IMG/VR virus record: IMGVR_UViG_3300025592_000044
Span: 1 to 32,194 of that record
Strand: one strand, 5' to 3'
Origin: a virus
DNA length: 32,194 nt
A model generated the notes under the pieces. The model was not told the origin of the DNA. It saw nothing but the letters and a program-made list of their open reading frames with translations, and ran no database searches. The position numbers were made by a program, and so were the translations under genes. Shown here piece after piece: positions 26,143-32,194 of this stretch (its first letter is position 1; every line of letters starts with the position of its first letter).

Positions 26143-28204
26143 AGTGTATGTTCCTAGCACTAGCGTGTTGAAATGCGCTTCTTGGCACTGAAGATGTTAC
26201 TTGGTCACCAGGGAGGCAAATCTCGTCTAGAATCGACATAAGATCATTGTACGTTTGGTCGGCATTGGTTGTCAGTGCAAACATTCCTCCGCCGGTCGGT
26301 TGTGTATACCTCGACCATCGGGTCTGGTAGTATGATCCTGTAAAGACATACAGTTTAGTATTTGGGGACGCGGATAAGGCCTCAATCAGCGGTTGTGGGT
26401 CTAGAGTTGGGTCAAGGAATGATTGGTCTTCTTCGTCTGTAAAAACAATTATTATTCTATCTGCGTCTGGTCTCCAGTTGATTCTGAAATCGTGAAGAGT
26501 AGGGATGGAGTCTATCTGGTGAAACCTATCCAACCACGATGCGGCTGCAAGGTCGTAAGGAAGATTCGTGGAGATTGTGCTTACAGACATATACAGAGCG
26601 TCCCTCAACATCTCACTTGTTGTCCCTGGTCCAAACGCTCCGGCAGAAGAGAACGCTGACATAAAGTCTGCAAAGCTTGCGATATCTGTTTCTCTTCTTA
26701 GCCACTCAGTTTGTTGGTGTGCGTGTAGACCTTCTACTGGAAAGATTCTTGGCCCAGTTATGAGACCCCATTTGAGTTTCTGTTCTGCGGAAAACTGACT
26801 GGCGAAGCGGTTCATTGCTGTTTGTGTCGCATTGATGTTGTATTCCATTGAGCCGGACCAGTCGAGAATGAAGAGAATGTCTGTATCTGGAATTGCTTCT
26901 CCGAAGTCCGTAGTTCCATCGCAGTCGTTGTCAGCGCCATCGCATATCTCTCTGCTCGGAACAACCTCTCCAGCGCAGAAATCGATAAGCAAGTCTCCGT
27001 TCGATAGTTCACCAAACCACTGTCCTTCTAGGCAAAGCATCTCGCCAAGTGAACATACGCCGATGCCACCAGTTCCCTCTGGGCCAGAATAACATGACTT
27101 GACAAGCTCTTCGTCAACTAGGTCGTCGCAGTCTTCATCAAAGTTATTGCAAACTTCTGGGTTGACTGGGATTCCCAGGAGCGCGTTGCACCCTTCTGGA
27201 TCATCAGCAGGGACTAGTTCCGGAGGTAACCAAGCGCAGAGTGCAAGGCAATCTGAATACTTTGTAACCGAGCAGTCGTCGTTATCACACTCGCAACTCT
27301 TGAATCCCATACCACAAGACAGCGGGGGTTCCATACAAGGCAATAGAGCACCAATGATTTCTGGCGGGCACTCACATTGAAGACCCTCATCGACGAGGGC
27401 ATCGCAGTCGTTGTCTTGGCCGTCGCAGGCCTCTACCGATGGTTGCCTTGCGGTACAACCTATCCAGCGGCCATCTACACAAACCTCGATACCTCTTTCG
27501 CAAGTGGTGACGCACTCTTGGATGAGTTCTTCGTCGATGTCTCCGTCGCAGTCGTTGTCTAGACCGTCGCAAGTGTCTTGAGGAAGTGGTCCGCAAAGAC
27601 CGCATTCATTTAATTGGTTTTCATCTACCTCGTCATCGCAATCATTGTCGAGACCGTCGCAGATCTCATCTGAAACAATGCAAGTGATGCACTCTCCGTA
27701 GTAGAGTCTACCTTTATCACACTTGACCTCTTGTGTCCCTGGGTCTCCATTGACATCGCAGTCATAGGTCACTGTAAAGTCTTCGTTCGCTCCTGGTGGG
27801 CAATCAAAGGCATGGTTGCAATCGCTTTCATAGATGATTTCTGCTGGTAGGCAAGTGCTGTCAAAGTTCCTGTCGCAAGGAACATGGTCTTCTCCACAAA
27901 TGTCCAAGATAGCATCTTTCGCTAGGATTTCAGTCCCAACTGGTGGGCAGTACCAAATTTGTTGCTGGCAGCATCTCGGAAAGCATGTGCAATAATCAGC
28001 GTCAATGTTCTGGACGTCAGCGCAAGGGTCGACATAAGCGTCAACCGTGATATCTGGGATTTCTATGATTCTTGTGTCTGGAGACAAAAGGTCTACACTT
28101 ATGCCTACCTGGAGGTCTTTTGTCTCACCTTGTTGCGAGACAGTATCAGCGCACGATGCGAGCGCTAACAAGACGCCGATAAAACTTATTGATTTTCTTA
28201 ACAT
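26114..28204 (-). CDS. MopE-repeat and von Willebrand A domain lipoprotein
   Basis: A 696-residue exported protein. A lipoprotein signal ends in LLALASC with lipidated C18. Five MopE-type metal-binding repeats, C-D-G-x-D-N-D-C-D-x3-D-E, occur at 182-195, 212-225, 260-273, 352-365 (CNNFDEDCDDLVDE) and 421-434; many further Cys suggest disulfides. A VWA domain follows (about 440-680) with MIDAS residues DWSGS (448-452), T528 and FTDEED (D590). Such proteins are typical of Myxococcota/Bdellovibrionota-type bacteria, where the repeats bind calcium or copper and VWA binds other proteins. AAAAGG precedes the ATG. It would sit on the host surface. Its presence in a phage is unusual. Confidence 0.88.
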   Translation of the reverse strand: MLRKSISFIGVLLALASCADTVSQQGETKDLQVGISVDLLSPDTRIIEIPDITVDAYVDPCADVQNIDADYCTCFPRCCQQQIWYCPPVGTEILAKDAILDICGEDHVPCDRNFDSTCLPAEIIYESDCNHAFDCPPGANEDFTVTYDCDVNGDPGTQEVKCDKGRLYYGECITCIVSDEICDGLDNDCDDEVDENQLNECGLCGPLPQDTCDGLDNDCDGDIDEELIQECVTTCERGIEVCVDGRWIGCTARQPSVEACDGQDNDCDALVDEGLQCECPPEIIGALLPCMEPPLSCGMGFKSCECDNDDCSVTKYSDCLALCAWLPPELVPADDPEGCNALLGIPVNPEVCNNFDEDCDDLVDEELVKSCYSGPEGTGGIGVCSLGEMLCLEGQWFGELSNGDLLIDFCAGEVVPSREICDGADNDCDGTTDFGEAIPDTDILFILDWSGSMEYNINATQTAMNRFASQFSAEQKLKWGLITGPRIFPVEGLHAHQQTEWLRRETDIASFADFMSAFSSAGAFGPGTTSEMLRDALYMSVSTISTNLPYDLAAASWLDRFHQIDSIPTLHDFRINWRPDADRIIIVFTDEEDQSFLDPTLDPQPLIEALSASPNTKLYVFTGSYYQTRWSRYTQPTGGGMFALTTNADQTYNDLMSILDEICLPGDQVTSSVPRSAFQHASARNIHYDYKNLVCR

Positions 28205-28631
28205 AATATAACCTTTTATAAAAATTTGTGTCTCTCAGACACTTAGAGCCGGCGTTGTAGAAACACAAGCCTTTGTCTGTATTACCTTTTGCATACACTC
28301 TAATATTGTATGAAAGGATTCTTGCACCAACCTTAACGGCTGTCCTGGGGTTCTTCAGTTGCTCGCAGGTGTACTTTATACCGCGTGTCTCCTTGCCTCC
28401 GGTCCACTTTGGAACGACTTGTGTTAGTCCGCATGCGTTAGCATAACTAACCGAACTTGGCCAATAGGCACTCTCAATATATATGAGTGCTGCTAGTAGC
28501 TCTGGTTCTATGTTGTTTTTGGTCGACGATCTCACAATGTCTGCCTCCCATTTGCACAGATTTCTGTGTTGGGTGCTGGACATTGGGAGAGCGATTTGCG
28601 CTGCGAGGCAAAGAGAAAGCAGTGGTAGCAT
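28146..28631 (-). CDS. Exported lytic transglycosylase (SLT family)
   Basis: Cuts the glycan backbone of peptidoglycan to anhydromuropeptides. I chose ATG 28631, with GGAG 5 nt upstream; it starts a signal peptide (MLPLLSLCLAAQIALPMSS). The mature SLT domain has catalytic E53 in LLAALIYIESAYW and the ANACGLTQVVPKWTGG strand-turn typical of family 1 lytic transglycosylases, then ARILSYNIRVYAKG and CFYNAG. A 59-nt overlap with the next gene and TAATG coupling to ThyX bind it into the operon. It differs from the signal-less M15 endolysin and may reach the periplasm by Sec before lysis. Confidence 0.9.
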   Translation of the reverse strand: MLPLLSLCLAAQIALPMSSTQHRNLCKWEADIVRSSTKNNIEPELLAALIYIESAYWPSSVSYANACGLTQVVPKWTGGKETRGIKYTCEQLKNPRTAVKVGARILSYNIRVYAKGNTDKGLCFYNAGSKCLRDTNFYKRLYYVKKINKFYRRLVSARIVR

Positions 28632-29335
28632 TACTTCTCCATTTTGTTTTTGATGAAAGAATGGACGGAATGTGGAAACAAATCCTCTACAATTTCTAGA
28701 CAAGCTTCAGCGACCTGCTGAATCTCCCACTGTGCTCCTGTGTGTGAACGCAAGGCTACGAACTTCAAGAGGTTATGGAGGTTGACTGTCCCATAATACT
28801 GAGTGTATAAATTCTGTGGCAACACCCCCCTTGCTTGTTCTCTGCATATTCCCGATTCAAGCATCTTGTCAAAGAGTTTTATACACTCTTGATGATGTGC
28901 CTTGACTAGGTCTGAAGCATTGGCCGAGACAGGAAAGCCAGCCCTGTTATATTCTACAATTGGGTTTACCAAATCGTCTGTACTGGCCTGCCTGTTGCTC
29001 TCGTGTTGCCGTCTGAACTCTTTAGGTTCATAAAAATTGATATTTACGGAAGTGTATCTCCTAGAAATCTCGTTATAGGCCCAAGTACGGTGTCGATGGT
29101 GCTGGCTACGTATGAAGAGAGGCACTGTAAACCGAAATGTGACAGCACAATGCTCGAAAGGAGAGCTATGATTGTGGTCCATAAGGTAGTTGATGAGCTT
29201 GATATCTTTCTCATCTACTTCTTTTTTTTCTGAGCCAAAAGACACCCTTGCCGCATTAACAACCGAGAGATCTGAACCCATATGTGAAACGTACTCAACC
29301 GCACCTATGTCATCACCGAAGATTTCAATTCTCAT
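28631..29335 (-). CDS. thyX: Flavin-dependent thymidylate synthase
   Basis: Makes dTMP from dUMP using methylene-tetrahydrofolate and FAD/NADPH. The signature RHRTWAYNEISRRY (RHRxxxxNExSxRY) is intact, with HNHSSPFEH upstream and RSHTGAQWEIQ downstream. At 234 residues it is normal length. AGGGG lies 5 nt before ATG. It works with the dUTPase of this window. Its start lies inside the end of the GroES-like gene. Confidence 0.96.
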   Translation of the reverse strand: MRIEIFGDDIGAVEYVSHMGSDLSVVNAARVSFGSEKKEVDEKDIKLINYLMDHNHSSPFEHCAVTFRFTVPLFIRSQHHRHRTWAYNEISRRYTSVNINFYEPKEFRRQHESNRQASTDDLVNPIVEYNRAGFPVSANASDLVKAHHQECIKLFDKMLESGICREQARGVLPQNLYTQYYGTVNLHNLLKFVALRSHTGAQWEIQQVAEACLEIVEDLFPHSVHSFIKNKMEK

Positions 29336-29648
29336 CTAAGCCCCTGTAAATCCCAACAACGTGATTTTCCAAAACAATATACGTCCTTCTATCGCCGATC
29401 TTTATTTCTTGGACCATAGACCCGTCGACAACTATTTTCTTTTGCCTCACTGTTCCGTGCCTGAGCCCCTCGAATTGCTTCGAGCAATCCTCGGACACGT
29501 CAATGACTGTCGCTTCGATGTATCTGCCTTCCTCTGGCCTGTAATCATCCGGTAAGAGTACCCCGGATTCCGTCTCACGTTCCGTAAAGTGCGGCACAAT
29601 AGTAAGATGGCGATTAGTTGGTTTCAGTCGGGGAGGCAAACTACTCAT
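29325..29648 (-). CDS. GroES-like co-chaperonin
   Basis: A 107-residue protein whose order of strands follows Cpn10. LKPTNRHLTIVPHF is the first strand pair, then the mobile-loop region TERETESGVLLPDDY (22-36) with a hydrophobic VLL tripeptide like the GroEL-binding IVL of GroES, then EATVIDVSEDC, and a late strand pair KIGDRRTYIVLENHVVGIYR. A tryptophan-free, glycine-poor middle makes it diverged. I chose ATG 29648 with GGGGG upstream. It is the probable lid for the phage GroEL 16 kb away. Alternatives: unrelated small barrel; the identification is by pattern. Confidence 0.65.
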   Translation of the reverse strand: MSSLPPRLKPTNRHLTIVPHFTERETESGVLLPDDYRPEEGRYIEATVIDVSEDCSKQFEGLRHGTVRQKKIVVDGSMVQEIKIGDRRTYIVLENHVVGIYRGLDEN

Positions 29649-29913
29649 CCGGGCCCCCAAATGTCTTTTTTAGTTGATCAAAATAATCGTTGAACGTCTC
29701 AATGTCGTCTCCCTGCTTGAGCATACGAAAGACTCTTACTGCTGTTCGCATATCGGCCTTTGTGAGCCATTCGTTCTCTGCATAGTTGGCTCTTAAGTCT
29801 TTAAGTTGTTCCTTGTATGGTCTCATTTCTTCCTCTAAGGCCACAAAGGACTTGACAAAGTTGATGACGTGTTCGTCTCTTGTGAGCATATCTTCTTCTC
29901 GATTAAAAGACAT
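29641..29913 (-). CDS. Helical phage protein, first gene of a new transcription unit
   Basis: A 90-residue helical protein from ATG 29913, which has AAAGGAG 5 nt upstream. It has FVKSFVALEEEMRPYKEQLK, DLRANYAENEWLTKADMRTA, then VFRMLKQGDDIE. The coil followed by a helix-turn resembles small DNA-binding helical proteins of the GapR/DUF2312 type only loosely. I recall similar proteins in environmental phages. Function unknown. Confidence 0.7.
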   Translation of the reverse strand: MSFNREEDMLTRDEHVINFVKSFVALEEEMRPYKEQLKDLRANYAENEWLTKADMRTAVRVFRMLKQGDDIETFNDYFDQLKKTFGGPDE

Positions 29914-29942
29914 ATAGTCTCCTTTCGTTATGTTGTTTAAGA

Positions 29943-29971
29943 AATATAATATATTATACGACAAAAATCAA
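29943..29971 (-). promoter_or_regulatory. Sigma-70-type promoter for the 29913 gene, GroES-like and thyX
   Basis: Minus strand TTGATT (29966-29971), 17 bp, TATATT (29943-29948). A perfect TATAAT (29953-29958) also lies nearby but without a good -35. It lies directly after the RNR stop codon and would give a short leader with the AAAGGAG site. Confidence 0.6.
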
Positions 29972-29976
29972 GCAAT

Positions 29977-31839
29977 TTATACGAATTTTATTTCACAAGC
30001 GCCGCCGGCGCAGGCGATTTCTCCTGAAAGATTGGTATTATCTTCCTCTTCGGAAACTTTCGTCAGATCTATATTCTTCAGAGATGCCATCATGGCTTCG
30101 TAGGTCTCCTTGGAACAATCCTCAAAGGGAGCCTGTGTATAGGTCCCCCCGTTATAAGGAAGCACGGAAAGACCATTGTAACTGGACCTGTTGTCCCACA
30201 TCCACTCGCCGACATCGACCCACTCCGCATCTTTTATTGATACGGTTGCTGAAACATTATGCGTGTTCTGCCCCTTGCGAAAACCTGGTTTTATCCACTC
30301 GGCAGTTACAGTCTTCACCCTCTTGAGCAGTTGTAATGCCGACTCTGTTCTCATAATAGAGCCCTCTGGGGCCTTTTGGGGAATAGAAATAACAGCGGTA
30401 GTATGAGGGCTAAAGTACTCGTCCTCGACAAGCTCCGGGTGATTGTTCAATAAGTGTGTGTAGATAGGTTCGCTCTTACCTACACGGATTCTGCGAATAT
30501 AGTAGTCATTGTGCCAGGCGTGAATGCCTGAAGACGTGCCGAGGGTCAAGCTTGTAGTTCCTGCTGGCTTTACGCAAGTTGTTCTGGCTGCTGGATTGAT
30601 GCCAACCAACGCTGCGACTCTTGCGTTTTCTTTCCTTACACCGTTGGCTGCTTCCTTCATATCAAGCTCTAAAACAGCACCAGAGGCAATACCAGTCATA
30701 GAAACACCAATAAGTGCGTCTTTTTCTGTTGTTCTACGCCAAATATCACGAAGATAATGGAAGTCGGTGTAGCTGGCTTGCAATGTTCCGATGAAGGTTG
30801 CTGTTCTGACTCTCTCATTAAGATCCTCTTGGGACTCTACGTTGGATACGTTGACTTCTGTAAGGTTGCAGAACTGATATGGGCGCAAACCGATCTCACA
30901 GCAAGGGTTGGTTCCCCAGTCTTTATCGTTTGAAAAATAAAAACCGGGTTCTCCAGCACCTGAAGCCTTCACTCTGTCCCAGAGGTTCATAAAATATTCT
31001 TTATCGATCTTGTGGCGCAACAACACAACAGAGTTGTTAGCTCTACCTCGTTGTGGGCTGGTTTCCCACCAGTTTCCTGTTTTTGCTGCAATCATATCCT
31101 CGTCATCTGCTGAAAACAAGGAAATAAGCGCTGCTCTCCTAATGCCACCTGCAAGAACTGCGTCTGCGATGTGGCAAATCATATCATGAACTTCGATTGT
31201 AGAAAGTTTATCTCCGTTCTCGCAATTTGAGAGGATGCCTTCTAACTTGACCAGACACTCTTTAAGAGGTTGTGGTCCTGGGGCCTTACCACCTGAAGTG
31301 ATTAGTGCCGCTCCCTTTGGTCGGATATCCGTAAAATCGAAACGAAGGTGTGAGCCACCCTGAAAATAAGAGCGAACAAGGGCTTTCACCGCGTCGGCCC
31401 ATCCCTCGATGGAGTCGTTAACTAGGAAACGTCGCGTCCTGTTCATATTTGGTCGTGTAACCTCTGGCAATTTCTCTACATGATGCTTTTGGACTGAGTA
31501 TCCGACACCCGTGCCCCCAAGAAGAAGAAACATTACTTCTCCGAAGCAGCGCCAATCATCAGCAGGCATAAAGGCACAGTTGAAAATGCGGTTGGGGGCC
31601 ACTTCGATTGGTTTGCCGCCGAATTGCATTGACCTCATCGAAGGTAAAACTTTTCTATCGAAGACCATTTTGTAAGCCTTGACGATTTGAAGTTCCAGTT
31701 CGGGAAACTTTTTTAGATGCATGTTCATATTGCGCGTTACTAGTTCGTCCCACGTTTCTCTTCTTTGTTTACTTTCCAAGTATCTTGCGTACTTCATATG
31801 TACTGTGATTTCTGATAATATCTGATTTGACAATTCCAT
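29977..31839 (-). CDS. Class II (adenosylcobalamin-dependent) ribonucleotide reductase
   Basis: Reduces ribonucleoside triphosphates to deoxy forms using a B12-derived radical. Seen: GGTGVGYS (107-114), SGGKAPGPQPLKE (178-190), NPCCEIGL with the catalytic Cys and CNLTEVNVS, a PAGTTSLTLGTSSGIHAW motif, and a C-terminal redox pair C610-x4-C615 (CAGGAC) equivalent to the tail Cys pair of Lactobacillus RTPR. At 620 residues it is a short, monomeric-type enzyme lacking the long ATP-cone. It needs cobalamin from the host or environment. TAATG overlap with the helicase gene. No cobalamin riboswitch is visible. Confidence 0.94.
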   Translation of the reverse strand: MELSNQILSEITVHMKYARYLESKQRRETWDELVTRNMNMHLKKFPELELQIVKAYKMVFDRKVLPSMRSMQFGGKPIEVAPNRIFNCAFMPADDWRCFGEVMFLLLGGTGVGYSVQKHHVEKLPEVTRPNMNRTRRFLVNDSIEGWADAVKALVRSYFQGGSHLRFDFTDIRPKGAALITSGGKAPGPQPLKECLVKLEGILSNCENGDKLSTIEVHDMICHIADAVLAGGIRRAALISLFSADDEDMIAAKTGNWWETSPQRGRANNSVVLLRHKIDKEYFMNLWDRVKASGAGEPGFYFSNDKDWGTNPCCEIGLRPYQFCNLTEVNVSNVESQEDLNERVRTATFIGTLQASYTDFHYLRDIWRRTTEKDALIGVSMTGIASGAVLELDMKEAANGVRKENARVAALVGINPAARTTCVKPAGTTSLTLGTSSGIHAWHNDYYIRRIRVGKSEPIYTHLLNNHPELVEDEYFSPHTTAVISIPQKAPEGSIMRTESALQLLKRVKTVTAEWIKPGFRKGQNTHNVSATVSIKDAEWVDVGEWMWDNRSSYNGLSVLPYNGGTYTQAPFEDCSKETYEAMMASLKNIDLTKVSEEEDNTNLSGEIACAGGACEIKFV

Positions 31840-32194
31840 TAATTACTTTTCTCCTTCTTAAACGTCTTGTACTTCTCTTTTAGGTGCTCGTGTTGTTGCT
31901 TCGCAGCGTTAACAATCAAGTCCTCCACACTCTCGGTCATGGCCGGCAACACCTTTATCTTAACGCAGCTTGTGTCCATAAAGATGGGGTAAATAATCCC
32001 ATCTGGTCCGTTTCTATTTTTGGCGACAAATATTCTGCCTCCGTTGGTAGTTTTATCTTTGACTGTCCTTGAAACAGAGAAGATAAAATCAGCCACGAAG
32101 CATTTATTGAATGCCTCTGAAATAGACTCCATTGTAATGACCTCGGCGTTAAGACCTGATCTATTTGTTTGCGAAGCTGTCCATATTGGACAAC
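31839..32194 (-). CDS. DnaB-type replicative helicase, C-terminal fragment (5' part outside window)
   Basis: The frame is open across the right edge, so only the last 117 residues are seen. They contain PIWTASQTNRSGLNAEV (the sensor SQxNR motif of DnaB/RecA-like ATPases), ADFIFSVSRT and AKNRNGPDGIIYP, equivalent to the DnaB KxRNGPxG end. The ATG at 32132 is internal. The end of the protein is acidic and Lys-rich and overlaps the RNR start. It unwinds DNA at the fork ahead of the DnaE polymerase. Helicase versus UvsX-type recombinase is decided by the KNRNGP motif in favour of helicase. Confidence 0.85.
   Translation of the reverse strand, partial: CPIWTASQTNRSGLNAEVITMESISEAFNKCFVADFIFSVSRTVKDKTTNGGRIFVAKNRNGPDGIIYPIFMDTSCVKIKVLPAMTESVEDLIVNAAKQQHEHLKEKYKTFKKEKSN

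Noticed and set aside
27387-28168. DNA-level repeats in the MopE region as a CRISPR array or satellite
   Set aside because: The repetition follows the protein motif CDGxDNDCDxxxDE with varied codons and uneven spacing, so it is protein repetition, not a CRISPR or tandem DNA repeat.
29977-32194. Cobalamin riboswitch upstream of the class II RNR
   Set aside because: The RNR start overlaps the end of the helicase gene, so there is no untranslated leader in which a riboswitch could lie.

Overview
The window looks like part of a large tailed double-stranded DNA phage genome (Caudoviricetes), probably infecting a Gram-negative host. Every gene I can support lies on the minus strand, so transcription runs from high to low coordinates. 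The genes are mostly very short and packed with ATGA, TAATG or GTGA overlaps. There are no ribosomal, central-metabolism or plus-strand genes. The host inference rests on two lipoprotein signals, a signal-bearing lytic transglycosylase and several periplasm-directed small proteins. I see no integrase, attachment site, insertion sequence or CRISPR array.

Layout, in order of transcription (right to left). 32194-28.1 kb: replication and nucleotide genes, with the C-terminus of a DnaB-type helicase, a class II (B12-dependent) ribonucleotide reductase, a GroES-like co-chaperonin, ThyX and an exported lytic transglycosylase. 28.2-24.3 kb: a 696-residue lipoprotein with five MopE-type Asp/Cys repeats and a von Willebrand A domain, an orphan protein and a nucleotidyltransferase-like protein. 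24.3-17.0 kb: a full-length DnaE-type DNA polymerase III alpha subunit, a DNA adenine methyltransferase, a PD-(D/E)XK-like protein beside it, a HAD phosphatase, dUTPase, a zinc-ribbon protein and a CBS-less IMP dehydrogenase/GMP reductase. 17.0-13.6 kb: a sigma-region-4-like protein, an acidic scaffold-like protein, a ClpP-like protease and a nuclease-like protein. 13.6-8.1 kb: GroEL, an XhlA-like protein, an ImmA/IrrE-type metallopeptidase, glutaredoxin, small unknowns and a stand-alone LeuA regulatory domain. 8.1-4.1 kb: a membrane, secreted and lysis-like region with several very short transmembrane proteins, a lipoprotein and an M15 endolysin. 4.1-0 kb: small unknowns, a SlyD-like prolyl isomerase, tRNA-Arg(UCU) and a zinc-knuckle protein cut by the window edge.

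How the genes fit together. DnaE, DnaB, ThyX, dUTPase, RNR, glutaredoxin and the GMP reductase/IMPDH form a largely self-sufficient DNA replication and dNTP module. GroEL, the GroES-like protein, the SlyD-like FKBP and the ClpP-like protease form an unusually broad phage protein-folding and processing set. Several proteins begin with a short peptide resembling T4 capsid-targeting sequences cut by the prohead protease, so they may be packaged in the head. Textbook TTGACA promoters suggest use of host sigma-70 RNA polymerase. A second recurrent motif, CTAYTTAY, precedes endolysin and scaffold-like genes and may mark another promoter class. Function calls rest on motifs read by eye and memory of families; no database search was run.
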